A stretch of 64,000 nucleotides of DNA from Mycobacterium rhizamassiliense (GCF_900157375.1 NZ_LT721901.1:3396315-3460314), one strand, 5' to 3'; positions 1 to 8,790 are shown, counted from the stretch's first letter. Made by a program: numbers and translations. Notes: generated by a model from the sequence alone, not told the origin.

Positions 1-369
1 GATCGCCTGATCCAGGCTGTTCGTGGCCTGATCGGCGGCCTGGCCGATCGTCACGTTGTCGCGCTTGCCCGGGAAGAGCTCCTGCGGCACCCAGCTGAAC
101 GGCGCGCCGGCCGGGTAATCGATGAGGTCGCGTTTGGCGTTGGGGAAGTATCCGGAGCCGGCGCGATTGGTGTAGTCGTACCAGGGGATGCCCGGCGCCC
201 GCGCACCGCCCAGTGCGTAAACAACTTTCGCGTTGGCGTCGTCGCCGATCGGGGATGGCGTGGGGGGCAGCCAGGGGAATCCTGGGTCACTCGTTGCGAT
301 GCCGCTTCCGAGTCCACCGACCGAACCGACCAGCAAGGTGGCGAGCGCTCCAGCGACTAGCTGCTTCAT
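1..369 (-). CDS. Exported PE-PPE-domain (Chp-like) serine hydrolase, C-terminus beyond window edge
   Basis: The first 123 codons are present and the frame is open to base 1. An ATG start at 369 gives a hydrophobic signal-like N-terminus (MKQLVAGALATLLVGSVGG), then a mature part with the GIPWYDYTNRAGSGYFPN and IDYPAGAPFSW segments that mark the PE-PPE (PF08237) alpha/beta hydrolase domain. Family members Chp1 (Rv3822) and Chp2 (Rv1184c) are membrane or periplasmic acyltransferases that finish acylated trehaloses. The catalytic serine region lies outside the window. The gene sits 51 bases after a Gap/Sap-like gene, the same order as sap-chp1 in the sulfolipid locus of M. tuberculosis. The domain is well supported; the substrate is inferred from neighbours. 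Confidence 0.8.
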   Translation of the reverse strand, partial: MKQLVAGALATLLVGSVGGLGSGIATSDPGFPWLPPTPSPIGDDANAKVVYALGGARAPGIPWYDYTNRAGSGYFPNAKRDLIDYPAGAPFSWVPQELFPGKRDNVTIGQAADQATNSLDQAI

Positions 370-420
370 CTGCGTGTGTCTCCCCCGAGTATCTCTCGTC
401 CACAGTACTGCACGCGCGTC

Positions 421-1089
421 CTAACGACCCGCCGTGCCGACGGCGAGCAGGACGCAGCCGGCCGCGGCCAGCACACACGCAACCTCGAGCCGGCGGCGCG
501 ACCGAATCCACGTGTGCAGGGCGGTCATCGACGCGTGTGTCTGCCGCGGCGCCAGCACATACGCGAACAGCGGGACCTCCACCAGCGCGAAGGCCACCAC
601 AAGGAAGATCACCAGCGCGGACACCTGGGTCAGGGCCGCGGTGCCGGAAGCCACGATGACGGCCAACGCGGCCAGGTAGTCCACGGACGGCAGCGCGATC
701 CCGACACCGGCCAGACCGGCCACCCACAGCGAACGTCCGCTGAGCAGCTGCCGCACCCGGGGCGAGAACCGCTCGGATGCGGCAGCTTTCGGTGCGCCTG
801 CCCGTCGGCTCGTCACGACCTGCCCGGCCAGCACCGCGGCCACCAGCAGGGCCAGCGAGCCGATCAGGATCTGCACGCCCGGCAGGCTGACGTGCGACGC
901 GATCGGCACGGTGCGCTGCAGTAGGAACAGGACGACCAGGCCCACGCTCATCCCCATCGCGAAACCGCCGCACAGGAACGCGAGCAGTTGGCGCATCGGT
1001 TGGGGCCGGTTCAGCATCAAAACCGTCATGCCGATCCGGAACGGCTCGAGGCTCATGCCCACGGCCATTACCAGGATGGTGATCCACAT
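421..1089 (-). CDS. Gap/Sap-like (glycolipid-addressing) membrane protein
   Basis: The 222-residue protein has about six hydrophobic helices and opens with MWITILVMAVGMSLEPFRIG, typical of the mycobacterial Gap/Sap family (PF11139). Gap is needed for surface display of glycopeptidolipids, and Sap (Rv3821) helps move sulfolipid-1 across the envelope. A basic loop lies near residue 93 (TSRRAGAPKA). The gene is 80 bases downstream of the sulfate-exporter gene and 51 bases upstream of the Chp-like hydrolase, all on the minus strand, so co-transcription is likely. The carried lipid cannot be told from sequence. Confidence 0.8.
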   Translation of the reverse strand: MWITILVMAVGMSLEPFRIGMTVLMLNRPQPMRQLLAFLCGGFAMGMSVGLVVLFLLQRTVPIASHVSLPGVQILIGSLALLVAAVLAGQVVTSRRAGAPKAAASERFSPRVRQLLSGRSLWVAGLAGVGIALPSVDYLAALAVIVASGTAALTQVSALVIFLVVAFALVEVPLFAYVLAPRQTHASMTALHTWIRSRRRLEVACVLAAAGCVLLAVGTAGR

Positions 1090-1169
1090 GGCGGGGCGTC
1101 AGGCGGCTATCGGTGTCGATTGCCGCCGCCCCACCCGCGCCACGTTACCGTGCCGCTATTGCGGCCACG

Positions 1170-2291
1170 CTAGGCGCTTATGCCCCAATGCAATACACGC
1201 GAGGTGAGCAGGACGATGCCGAGGGAGACGACTGCAACGACGGTGAGCCCGATCACGGCAACGACGAGCGGGCGCCAGCCGGTGCGCGCGATTTGGCGGA
1301 TGTCGGTATTGAGCCCGACGCCGGCAAAGGTGAGCAGGAACGCCCACTTCGACACGTTGGCGAGGTTGGCGGTCTGCCCTTTGCTGAGCCAGTGCGCGGT
1401 CGCGATCGCCGATACCGCCAAAAAGCCGAGCACGAACTTCGGGAACTTGTCCCAGATGAACGCGGCCTTGGCCGTCGCGCCGGGCGCGATCTCGTCGGCC
1501 TGCCCGCGCCCCGCCCAGTACAGGGCGAAGCCGAGCACGACGAACCCGATCAGCGCGTTGCGGGTCGACTTCACCAGCACGGCGATCTTGCCGGCGTGGT
1601 CGGAGAACAGGTAGCCGGTCGCGGTGGTCTCGGCGGTGTTGTCCACCGCTAGGCCCGCCCACAGGCCGAACTCGCCGTCGGTCAGGCCGATCGCGTGTCC
1701 CAGCGGCGGCAACACGAACAGCGATACCGCGCCCAACGCCAGGATCGCCGCGATGGCGTAGCCGACATCGGAGTTGCGGGCGCGGATCGCGCCCTTGGCG
1801 GCGATGATGGCCGACACCCCACAGATCGACGTCCCGATCGCCAGCAGCGAGCCCAACTTGCCGGACAGCCCGAAGGCGCGGGCGGCCAGGATGATGATGG
1901 TCCCCGCGATCGTCATGTCCACCAGGATCTGGACCAGGCTCAGCCCGCCGAGCTTGATGATGTCGCCGAGCACGAACCGCGCGCCGAGCACCACGATGCC
2001 GACCTTGAGCCAGAATTCGTAGGTCAGCACGCCGGGGCGAAAGATCCGATGCAGGCCGACGGTGTTGGTGATCAGCAGCCCAATCACGATGGCCCACAAC
2101 ACATATTCGATGTCGGGCCCCCGCCAGTGCTCGTGTTTTGCCAGCGCGTTCCACCAGATCTGGGCGTACTTGCCCAGCAGCCCCACCCCGACCAGCAGCA
2201 GGATGCCCGGCACGTAGTCCAGGGGCCGGCGGCTGGTGAAGGTGTCGGTCAGTTCCTCGGGCTCGACCGACTCGATGTCCGTGGTGCTCAC
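1170..2291 (-). CDS. PSE-family (YeiH-type) putative sulfate exporter
   Basis: The 373-residue integral membrane protein has about ten hydrophobic helices and matches the UPF0324/Cons_hypoth698 family (PF03601). Recognisable stretches are [19 protein letters not shown] and the end of the conserved VDNTAETTA segment. The start is GTG at 2291, four bases after the stop of a 42-residue small ORF. Members are annotated as putative sulfate exporters, with little direct proof. Placement after cysDNC fits control of cytoplasmic sulfate or sulfite. The family call is firm; the substrate is only suggested by context. Confidence 0.85.
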   Translation of the reverse strand: MSTTDIESVEPEELTDTFTSRRPLDYVPGILLLVGVGLLGKYAQIWWNALAKHEHWRGPDIEYVLWAIVIGLLITNTVGLHRIFRPGVLTYEFWLKVGIVVLGARFVLGDIIKLGGLSLVQILVDMTIAGTIIILAARAFGLSGKLGSLLAIGTSICGVSAIIAAKGAIRARNSDVGYAIAAILALGAVSLFVLPPLGHAIGLTDGEFGLWAGLAVDNTAETTATGYLFSDHAGKIAVLVKSTRNALIGFVVLGFALYWAGRGQADEIAPGATAKAAFIWDKFPKFVLGFLAVSAIATAHWLSKGQTANLANVSKWAFLLTFAGVGLNTDIRQIARTGWRPLVVAVIGLTVVAVVSLGIVLLTSRVLHWGISA

Positions 2292-2295
2292 GCGG

Positions 2296-2424
2296 TCACC
2301 ACGGAATCTTCGGGAGCACGTCGGCCACCGCGAGCGCGGTGATCACGCCGGCGACCAGGGTCGCCCACCAATCCACGGATATCGAGCCGATTCGCTCGTG
2401 CCAGCCGCCTGCGCCGTTCGTCAC
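2296..2424 (-). CDS. 42-residue small hydrophobic protein upstream of the sulfate exporter
   Basis: A GTG-started ORF of 42 codons lies between cysNC and the exporter. It begins [20 protein letters not shown], continues with a hydrophobic stretch ([16 protein letters not shown]), and ends in LPKIPW. An in-frame stop at 2428-2430 limits extension. Its TGA is four bases before the exporter GTG, so the two are probably translationally coupled. One possible helix of 16-18 residues with tryptophans at the boundary suggests a single-pass membrane peptide, perhaps an exporter subunit. No function is assigned. The coupling and composition support a real gene, but homologue conservation was not checked. 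Confidence 0.55.
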   Translation of the reverse strand: MTNGAGGWHERIGSISVDWWATLVAGVITALAVADVLPKIPW

Positions 2425-2480
2425 GCGTCACATATTTGCTGGACCGGCCGCGCGGACCAAGTGATTAGATCGCCCTGAAT

Positions 2481-4400
2481 CTAGCTTGGCGGCCGGGGAC
2501 TGCGCTCGTTGAGCAGGTCGATGACCTGGGCGACCAGCTCGTCGATGTCGGCGCCGGTGGTGTCGATGACGAGGTCGGCGGCCTCCGGCGGCTCGTAGGG
2601 TGCGTCCACCCCGGTCAGCCCCTTGAGTTCGCCGCGGCGGGCCCGGGCGTACAGGCCCTTGGGGTCGCGGCGCTCGCATTCGGCGACCGAGGTGGCCACG
2701 TGCACCTCGATGAACGGCAGCTTGGCCGCGTTGTTGAGGGCGCGGGCGGTCTCGCGGTCGGACTTCAGCGGCGACACCAGCGAGGCCAGCGCGACCACCC
2801 CCGCGTCGGCCAGCAGCCGCGTCAAATGCCCGACGCGCCTGATGTTTTCGGTGCGGTCGCCGGGGGAGAAGCCCAGGTCGTCGGAGAGGCCGTGGCGCAG
2901 GTTGTCGCCGTCGAGCAGGTAGGCCACCCGCCCAGATTCGACGAGTGCACGCTCGACGGCCACCGCGACCGTCGACTTGCCGGAGGCGGGCAGCCCGGTG
3001 AACCAGATCGTCGCGCCGGCCTGTGCGGTGGTGCGCCACCGGTGGCTGCGGTCCAGCGCCGACGGATGCCAGCGGATGTCGGTGCGCGGGTGGCTGCCCG
3101 GTTTGATCTCCCGCGCCTCGATGATGGTGCCGGCACCGACGGTGTCGTTGGTTGTCTCGTCGATCAGGATGAACGCGCCGCTGTCGCGGTTGTCGCTGTA
3201 GGCGTCGGCGATGACGACCGAGCTGGTGCGTAGCGTCACGGTGCCGATGTCGTTGAGCGTCAACTCAACTGGCTGATCGAGCTCGTCGAGCGTCTCGGGG
3301 TCCAGGCGCGAGTGCAGCTCCTGCACGGTGGCCCGGACGGTCTTGGACGTTTGCTTCAGCGCCAGCCGGTCGCCGGCCCGCAGCGGGGAATCGACGAACC
3401 AGCACACCGTCGCATCCAGCTCGCGGGCCAGCACCGGCGCGTCCGCGTCCTCGGCGCCGCTGACCAGCACGTCGCCGCGGCCCACGTCGATGTCGTCGGC
3501 CAGTTCGATCGAAACCGAAAGCGGCGCAACGCCTGTGCTGCGGTCGTCGTCGAGGGTGTCCAGGGCGGTGACCGTCGAGCGGGTGCCGGCGGGCAGCGAG
3601 ATCACCGGGTCGCCGACGGACAGCGTTCCGGCTGCCAGCCGCCCGGTGTAGCGGCGCCGCACGTCGGCGGTGGGCCGTGACACCCACTGGATGGGCAGCC
3701 GCAGCCGCGACGGCTCGGCATTGGGCGCGGCGAGTTCGATGCCCTCGAGGTACTCCAGCAGGGTGGGGCCGCCGTACCAGGGCGTGCGGTCGGAGCGGTG
3801 CACCACATTGTCACCGTGCTTGGCCGCGATCGGGATCACCGTGATGTCCACCTCGCCCAGCCGCGCCGCCAGTTGGCGCAGCTCGTTTTCCACGCCGACG
3901 AAGCCGTCCTGGTCGAAGTCGATGAGGTCGATTTTGTTCACGGCGGCGACAAAGTGCTTGATGCCCAACAGTTTTGCGATGCGGGCGTGCCGCCGGGTCT
4001 GCCGCAGCACCCCGGCGCGCGCGTCGACCAGCAGGATGGCCGCGTGCGCATTGGACGCGCCGGTGAACATGTTGCGGGTGTAGCGCTCGTGGCCGGGGGT
4101 GTCGGCCAGGATGTAGCTGCGGGTGGTGGTGGAGAAGAAGCGGTAGGCGACGTCGATCGTGATGCCTTGCTCGCGTTCGGCGCGCAGCCCGTCGGACAGC
4201 GCCGCGAGGTCGGCGATCCCCTCTTCGTCGGTGACGGCCTCGAGGTGGTCGAGCGGCAGGCTGTCGGTGTCGTGCAGCAGCCGCCCGATCAGGGTGCTCT
4301 TGCCGTCGTCGACCGAACCTGCGGTGGCGATGCGCAGCAGCTGGCGCGTTACGTCCTTGGCTGGCAATACCTTTTCGGCAGCCTTCTCGGTGCTGGTCAT
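2481..4400 (-). CDS. cysNC: Bifunctional sulfate adenylyltransferase subunit 1 / APS kinase
   Basis: The 639-residue fusion makes PAPS: the N-terminal GTPase half drives sulfate adenylation with CysD, and the C-terminal half phosphorylates APS. The GTPase P-loop GSVDDGKST is at residues 28-36, followed by DTPGH and NKID; the APS-kinase P-loop GLPASGKST is at 469-477, followed by the DGDNLRHGL motif. The ATG at 4400 overlaps the cysD stop in an ATGA, which decides against a longer in-frame extension. The length is near the M. tuberculosis enzyme (Rv1286). It supplies sulfate donor to Stf0, encoded two genes upstream, and to cysteine synthesis. Confidence 0.96.
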   Translation of the reverse strand: MTSTEKAAEKVLPAKDVTRQLLRIATAGSVDDGKSTLIGRLLHDTDSLPLDHLEAVTDEEGIADLAALSDGLRAEREQGITIDVAYRFFSTTTRSYILADTPGHERYTRNMFTGASNAHAAILLVDARAGVLRQTRRHARIAKLLGIKHFVAAVNKIDLIDFDQDGFVGVENELRQLAARLGEVDITVIPIAAKHGDNVVHRSDRTPWYGGPTLLEYLEGIELAAPNAEPSRLRLPIQWVSRPTADVRRRYTGRLAAGTLSVGDPVISLPAGTRSTVTALDTLDDDRSTGVAPLSVSIELADDIDVGRGDVLVSGAEDADAPVLARELDATVCWFVDSPLRAGDRLALKQTSKTVRATVQELHSRLDPETLDELDQPVELTLNDIGTVTLRTSSVVIADAYSDNRDSGAFILIDETTNDTVGAGTIIEAREIKPGSHPRTDIRWHPSALDRSHRWRTTAQAGATIWFTGLPASGKSTVAVAVERALVESGRVAYLLDGDNLRHGLSDDLGFSPGDRTENIRRVGHLTRLLADAGVVALASLVSPLKSDRETARALNNAAKLPFIEVHVATSVAECERRDPKGLYARARRGELKGLTGVDAPYEPPEAADLVIDTTGADIDELVAQVIDLLNERSPRPPS

Positions 4401-5314
4401 CAGAAGTAGCCCTCTCGCTTGCGGTCTTCCATCGCGGCCACCGAGGTGCGGTCGTCGGCGCGCGTCTCGCCGCGCTCGGACACCGTGGCCGCGGAGATCT
4501 CGGTGATCACCCGGGCGATGTCGGTGGCCTCCGAGCGCACCGCCCCGGTGATGGTCAGGTCGCCCACGGTGCGGTAGCGAACCCACTCCGTCGCCGAGGT
4601 CTCGCCGTTTTGCGGGCTGGCGTATTCGGAGACGGCCAGCAGGATGCCGTCGCGCTCGAACACCTCGCGCTGGTGTGCGTAGTAAATCGACGGTATTTCA
4701 AGGCCTTCCAGCTCGATGTAGCGCCAGATGTCCAGCTCGGTCCAGTTGGACAGCGGGAACACCCGGACCTGTTCGCCCTTCTTGATGCGGCCGTTGTACA
4801 GCGACCACGGCTCGGGGCGTTGGGCGCGGGGGTCCCACTGGCCGAACTCGTCGCGGAAACTCAGGATCCGCTCCTTGGCGCGGGCGCGTTCCTCGTCGCG
4901 GCGCGCACCGCCGAAGGCGGCGTCGAAACCGCCGGCCTCCAGTGCGTCGAGCAGCGTGCGGGTCTGGGCGCGGTTGCGGGACGCGGTCGGGCCGGGGTCG
5001 GGCACCCGGCCCTTATCGATGGATTCCTGGACCGAGGCGACGATCAGCTTGTGGCCCTGACCGGTCACCCGGCGGTCGCGGAATTCGATCACCTCGTCGA
5101 AGTTGTGGCCGGTGTCGACGTGCATGACGGGGAACGGCAGCGGTATCGGTCGAAACGCCTTCTCCGCGAGGCGAAGCAGCACGATCGAATCCTTGCCCGC
5201 CGAGAACAGCAGGACCGGCCGCTCCAGCTCGGCGACGACTTCGCGGATGATGTGCACCGCTTCGGCTTCCAGCAGCCGCAGTTCGTCGACGCGCCTTTCT
5301 TCGATCACCGTCAT
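4400..5314 (-). CDS. cysD: Sulfate adenylyltransferase subunit 2
   Basis: The 304-residue ATP-pyrophosphatase-type subunit forms APS from sulfate and ATP together with CysN. The PP-loop SAGKDS is at residues 38-43, and the family segments [14 protein letters not shown] and [15 protein letters not shown] are present. ATG at 5314 overlaps the stf0 stop (ATGA), and the cysNC start overlaps this gene's stop in the same way, so stf0-cysD-cysNC is a tightly coupled operon. A longer in-frame reading through stf0 exists but would cover its coding sequence. The C-terminus REGYF is typical. Confidence 0.96.
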   Translation of the reverse strand: MTVIEERRVDELRLLEAEAVHIIREVVAELERPVLLFSAGKDSIVLLRLAEKAFRPIPLPFPVMHVDTGHNFDEVIEFRDRRVTGQGHKLIVASVQESIDKGRVPDPGPTASRNRAQTRTLLDALEAGGFDAAFGGARRDEERARAKERILSFRDEFGQWDPRAQRPEPWSLYNGRIKKGEQVRVFPLSNWTELDIWRYIELEGLEIPSIYYAHQREVFERDGILLAVSEYASPQNGETSATEWVRYRTVGDLTITGAVRSEATDIARVITEISAATVSERGETRADDRTSVAAMEDRKREGYF

Positions 5315-6120
5315 GTCGGCAGCCCCTCCCTTTCGGCGTCCACCCGATATCGGTCTACCCATTCGTCGGACCGTTTGTCGGCCTGACGCTCCAGCACCGG
5401 CTCGGGCGCGAGGTTGGGATCCATCCCCAGCGACTCGAGGACGGAGCCCACCACCGAGGTGAGATTGCGCCACAGCACCGGATACGGAATCTCCATGGGT
5501 TTGACGTTTTCTTCGGCGAACCAATTCCGCCAGCCCACTTCCTGGGCCCGCAGCATCGTGATGACGTGCGCGATGGCCCCGGCGTGGTAGGTGGCCCGCG
5601 CGTCGCGGACCGGGTCGGGCCGGCCCCGCCACACCCGGGTCTGCACCGCCCGCCAGAACGACACCGCCTGCGACACCACGTCGGGCCGGTAGACGTAGAC
5701 CAGCAGCGGGTCTTCGCCGACGACGTCGCGGATCGCCGACAGCAGCCCGTCGCCGGACCGGTCGGGCAGGCCGCTGGCGCGCTGCAGCAGCAGCGGCGTC
5801 TGGTTCCACATCAGCTTGCCGCCCCACACACCGTTGGGCGTCCTGCCGACCGTGCGGATGTAGTCGCGCCAGATCTCGGCCGGCGCCAGGTCGGGCTTTC
5901 CCTCGTCCAGCGGATCGAGCAGGCTCAGGATCGAGTCATCCCCGACGCCGGCGAACCACTCCCGCGGCTGCGGGGACTGACTGGTGGTCGGCAGGTACTG
6001 AAAGAACTCTTGGGGCTCGCCGGCGACGCCGGTGGCGCGCAGCGATTCGACGAGCAGCGTGCTGCCGCTGCGCTGCGAGGCCAACACGAGATAGGACGAC
6101 GGGCTTTCGGGCACCAGCAA
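5311..6120 (-). CDS. stf0: Stf0-family trehalose 2-sulfotransferase
   Basis: The product (up to 269 residues) closely resembles Stf0, which transfers sulfate from PAPS to O-2 of trehalose. The 5'-phosphosulfate loop is [11 protein letters not shown] near residue 13, and a 3'-phosphate segment [16 protein letters not shown] lies near residue 145. [11 protein letters not shown] and [13 protein letters not shown] are further Stf0 landmarks. The start is either TTG at 6120 or GTG at 6114; a stop at 6124-6126 blocks longer forms. It heads the cysDNC operon, so donor and transferase are made together. A weak -10-like TATGCT (complement of 6172-6177) lies about 50 bases upstream. Confidence 0.92.
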   Translation of the reverse strand: MLVPESPSSYLVLASQRSGSTLLVESLRATGVAGEPQEFFQYLPTTSQSPQPREWFAGVGDDSILSLLDPLDEGKPDLAPAEIWRDYIRTVGRTPNGVWGGKLMWNQTPLLLQRASGLPDRSGDGLLSAIRDVVGEDPLLVYVYRPDVVSQAVSFWRAVQTRVWRGRPDPVRDARATYHAGAIAHVITMLRAQEVGWRNWFAEENVKPMEIPYPVLWRNLTSVVGSVLESLGMDPNLAPEPVLERQADKRSDEWVDRYRVDAEREGLPT

Positions 6121-6208
6121 AGCCTAGCCGCAGGCAAATTGGCTGCAACACGCAGAATTGCATTCACGCTGAGCATAATTCGTGCGCCGCCGGTGGCGCG
6201 GCGACCGC

Positions 6209-6676
6209 TCATGGAACGCTGTCCCACCCCTGTTCCGGTGAGCCGTTGCAAAAGCGGGTGCCGAGCCACGTCCCGGGATTCGTGCCGCCGAGGACGGTGA
6301 GACAGCCGCTGAGAACGGCGGTGATCCGACCGTCGGGCTGGATGTTCCAACGACGGCTGCCCCAACACGCCGCGATGCCCACCCTCGCGGTGTCGCCGCC
6401 ATTCAGGCACTGCCCGGGGAAGGCCACGCTCTCGAGCCGGCCGTCGGCGTTGACATTCCAGCGCTGGGCGTCGGACCCATTGCAGGGGTTGATCACCGGC
6501 GGGTTGAGCCAGTTCCCGCCCGCGGCGTCCACGCACGCATCGCCCAGTCGGCTCCTCAACTGAACGGGGCCGTCCGCATTCGCGTTACCGGCGCCTAGCA
6601 CCGCGGCGCCGAGAACTGTGCTCGACACGACAATCGCCCGGAGCCCGCCGACCGGGCGGGAGTCGTTGTGCCTCAA
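6209..6676 (-). CDS. Secreted ricin-B-type beta-trefoil lectin
   Basis: The 155-residue protein has an Ala-rich signal peptide ending near NANA-DG at about residue 35. One R-type trefoil domain follows, with repeated sugar-binding blocks: CNGSDAQRWNVNADGRL, CWGSRRWNIQPDGRI and CNGSPEQGWD. Six cysteines in the mature part could form disulfides. It probably binds carbohydrate at the cell surface or outside; no catalytic domain is attached. The assigned start is TTG at 6676; a downstream GTG would shorten the signal peptide. It follows the Cys-rich peptide gene by 12 bases, so the two are probably one unit. Confidence 0.8.
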   Translation of the reverse strand: MRHNDSRPVGGLRAIVVSSTVLGAAVLGAGNANADGPVQLRSRLGDACVDAAGGNWLNPPVINPCNGSDAQRWNVNADGRLESVAFPGQCLNGGDTARVGIAACWGSRRWNIQPDGRITAVLSGCLTVLGGTNPGTWLGTRFCNGSPEQGWDSVP

Positions 6677-6688
6677 GCGCTTCGCCCG

Positions 6689-6919
6689 CTAAGGCTGCGG
6701 GGGTGGGGGTGTAACCGGCTTTCCGGCCATGCAATCTTGCAGCTCCTGGCTGCCCGGGGCGAAGTCGAAGCCGCAGTTGCATTCACGAGCTTGCTGCGCG
6801 TTGGGTAGCCCATTGCAGAAGTCGGTGCCGGCCGAGGCCGATGGCACGGTCCACATGACTGCGGCGGCCAAGGCTGCCGCCGCGGCGCCGACCGTGGTCA
6901 TCACGACTCTCGTCTTCAC
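6689..6919 (-). CDS. Small secreted Cys-rich protein of unknown function
   Basis: The 76-residue product starts at GTG 6919, preceded by AAAGGAA at good spacing, which favours it over a longer in-frame start at 6958. A signal peptide ends near SASA-GT at about residue 30. The mature peptide is about 46 residues with four cysteines (DFCNG, ECNCGFD, DCMAG) and a proline tail PPPPQP. The Cys pattern suggests two disulfides. No family is recognised. It sits 12 bases upstream of the lectin gene and is probably co-expressed with it. Confidence 0.65.
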   Translation of the reverse strand: MKTRVVMTTVGAAAAALAAAVMWTVPSASAGTDFCNGLPNAQQARECNCGFDFAPGSQELQDCMAGKPVTPPPPQP

Positions 6920-7200
6920 GTTGGGATTCCTTTTCTCGTCGAAGCGGCGGCACCCCATTGCCGCTGGTTGCGGCGGGACGGCGCTCGTGGCACCACGTTA
7001 GCCCGCGCCGCCGGATTTTTCTTTGCTGAATCAATCGAACGGAGTTTCGATCACAACGACGACAAGGTGCGCCAAACCGCCGAAACTGTGGATTTAGGGC
7101 GTCAATTCTCAGGAATTAGCAAGCGATTGCGCAGGCCAGGACCGTTGCGGGAGCGGCGGCGTAAGCGCATTCTAGTAGGTGAACGGAAAGGAAACGAGCG

Positions 7201-7521
7201 ATGAACATTGCGGGCACCGTGCATCGGCGCACGGCCATCGGAGCCCTGGCGGCTATCGCGATTTCGTTGGGGAGCGCGATGCCGGTCGCACACGCAACCG
7301 GCACGGACGACTTCCTCAGAAAAGTGCGGGCGGACGGGATCGGCGTCGGCGCACCGGACGGCGCCATTATCGAGGACGCCCAAGAGGTGTGTGACCTGCT
7401 CACCTACCAGCAGTCGGCCTACCCCTACCTATCGCAATACGCGGGCCTGGGCCCGAGGCATGCCGCCAGTTTCATCGCCGATTCGGCTACCTTCTTCTGC
7501 CCGCAGTACGCGCCCACGTAG
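7201..7521 (+). CDS. Secreted DUF732 protein, copy 1
   Basis: The 106-residue product has a signal peptide ending at AHA-TG near residue 33 and a mature DUF732 domain with the family's EDAQEVCDLL and FIADSATFFCPQ segments. Two mature cysteines (VCDLL, FCPQ) probably form a disulfide. ATG 7201 follows GAAAGGAAA at 6-8 bases. The 281 bases upstream, to the divergent Cys-rich gene, hold no further gene that I see. DUF732 proteins are common in mycobacteria and have no known role. A close paralogue follows at 7551. Confidence 0.85.
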   Translation: MNIAGTVHRRTAIGALAAIAISLGSAMPVAHATGTDDFLRKVRADGIGVGAPDGAIIEDAQEVCDLLTYQQSAYPYLSQYAGLGPRHAASFIADSATFFCPQYAPT

Positions 7522-7651
7522 CGGCCCGTAGCTCGAAAGGACACAACGACATGAACGCTGCAGGCGCCGTGAAGGGGGCCATGGCCACAGGAATCTTGGC
7601 CGCCAGTGCTATTGCGTTGGGGAGCGCGATGCCGGTCGCACACGCAACCGG
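7265..7651 (+). repeat. Identical 37-bp block repeated in the two DUF732 genes
   Basis: Bases 7265-7301 and 7615-7651 are identical over 37 bp. The offset is exactly 350 bp, the same as the distance between the two start codons. The block covers the signal-peptide cleavage region (GSAMPVAHATG). It shows that the two DUF732 genes arose by tandem duplication or gene conversion. Confidence 0.9.
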
Positions 7652-7871
7652 GGCGGACGACTTCGTCAGACAGGTGCGTGCACAGGGAATCGGCGTCGAC
7701 ACTCCGGATGCGGCCTTGATCAAGGACGCTCAGGAGGTGTGCGACATGCTCGACTACCAAGAGAGCGCCTACCAGTATCTCGCTGCGCACTCCGGTCTAG
7801 ACCGCCAGCACGCCGCCATGTTCGTCGCCGATTCGACCACCTACTACTGCCCGCAGGACGCGCCGGGATAG
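7551..7871 (+). CDS. Secreted DUF732 protein, copy 2
   Basis: The 106-residue paralogue of the preceding gene has the same length, the same signal-peptide cleavage region (AHA-TG) and the DUF732 segments KDAQEVCDML and FVADSTTYYCPQ. It lies 29 bases after copy 1 and has its own GAAAGGA ribosome site before ATG 7551, so both are probably translated from one transcript. Mature domains differ at about a third of positions, mostly in charge and polarity, so the copies have diverged. Function unknown. Confidence 0.85.
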   Translation: MNAAGAVKGAMATGILAASAIALGSAMPVAHATGADDFVRQVRAQGIGVDTPDAALIKDAQEVCDMLDYQESAYQYLAAHSGLDRQHAAMFVADSTTYYCPQDAPG

Positions 7872-7924
7872 GGGCTGAGCTCTCGCGTTAATCGCCACGG
7901 CCACAGCCGTATTCGTCAGCCGTG

Positions 7925-7930
7925 TAGTCT
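7925..7930 (+). promoter_or_regulatory. Candidate -10 box (TAGTCT) for a leaderless transcript
   Basis: TAGTCT fits the mycobacterial TANNNT -10 pattern and ends 8 bases before the ATG at 7939. No Shine-Dalgarno sequence precedes that ATG, so a leaderless mRNA starting at or near the start codon is likely. Confidence 0.4.
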
Positions 7931-7938
7931 TATCGCGC

Positions 7939-8790
7939 ATGGTCCACCCGGACACCAGTCAAGCCCTTCGCAACCTGTTGTCCCCGCAGCGCCTTATCGA
8001 CGTGGTGGATGTCGGTGCGAATCCGACCGACGGCGCGCCGCCTTATGCGCCGATGCTCGCCGCGGGGCTGTGTCGGGTGACCGGGTTCGAGCCGCAACCC
8101 GAGGCCCTGCGCGCGCTCCAGCTCAACAAAGGACCCGCGGAGAATTATCTGCCGCATGCGGTGGGTGACGGCGGCGCCCACACGCTGAATGTGTGCGACG
8201 CATCCGGATGCACGAGCCTGCTCGAACCCGATCCCGCGGCGTTGGAGACGTTCGAATACTTCAAGACGTACGCCAATGTGAACGAACGCATCGCCGTGGA
8301 AACGGCACGGCTCGACGACATTTCGGAGATTGGCCACCTCGACTTTCTGAAGATCGACATCCAGGGCGGCGAGCTGGCGGCTTTTCAGGGGGGACGAAAA
8401 AAGCTCGCCGAGACCGTCGCGATTCAGACCGAGATCTCGTTCGTGCCGCTGTACAAAGCTCAGCCGGGCCTGGGCGAGATCGACGTTGAGCTGCGCGGCC
8501 AGGGATTCATTCCGCACTGCTTCGCCGCGGTCAAGGGTTGGCCCATCTTCCCCTACGTGCATCCCAACCAGGTGATGAACCAACTGCTGGAGGCCGACCT
8601 CGTCTACGTCCGCGATTTCGTCCACCCGGACTCGATGAGCGACGAACAGCTCAAGCACCTGGCACTGATCGCGCATCACTGCTATCGATCATTCGACCTG
8701 GCATTGCGCTGCGTGATGCTGCTCGAGCAGCGAGGCGCGGTGGAGGCGGCAAGCCAGGAGCGCTACCTGACAATGGTTGCGGCCCTATAG
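7939..8790 (+). CDS. FkbM-family SAM-dependent methyltransferase
   Basis: The 283-residue protein has a Rossmann-type SAM fold: IDVVDVGANPTDG (motif I) near residues 19-31, FEPQPEALRALQ (motif II) and the FkbM hallmark HLDFLKIDIQGGELAAFQGG near residue 136. FkbM enzymes O-methylate polyketides or sugars, including sugars of mycobacterial glycolipids. No polyketide or glycosyltransferase gene is adjacent, so the substrate is open. The gene is monocistronic, converging on pruC with nine bases between the stops. Confidence 0.8.
   Translation: MVHPDTSQALRNLLSPQRLIDVVDVGANPTDGAPPYAPMLAAGLCRVTGFEPQPEALRALQLNKGPAENYLPHAVGDGGAHTLNVCDASGCTSLLEPDPAALETFEYFKTYANVNERIAVETARLDDISEIGHLDFLKIDIQGGELAAFQGGRKKLAETVAIQTEISFVPLYKAQPGLGEIDVELRGQGFIPHCFAAVKGWPIFPYVHPNQVMNQLLEADLVYVRDFVHPDSMSDEQLKHLALIAHHCYRSFDLALRCVMLLEQRGAVEAASQERYLTMVAAL

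Noticed and set aside
2481..4586. Longer cysNC starting at 4586
   Set aside because: The extra 62 residues lie inside cysD and have no domain; the ATGA overlap at 4398-4402 marks the real start.
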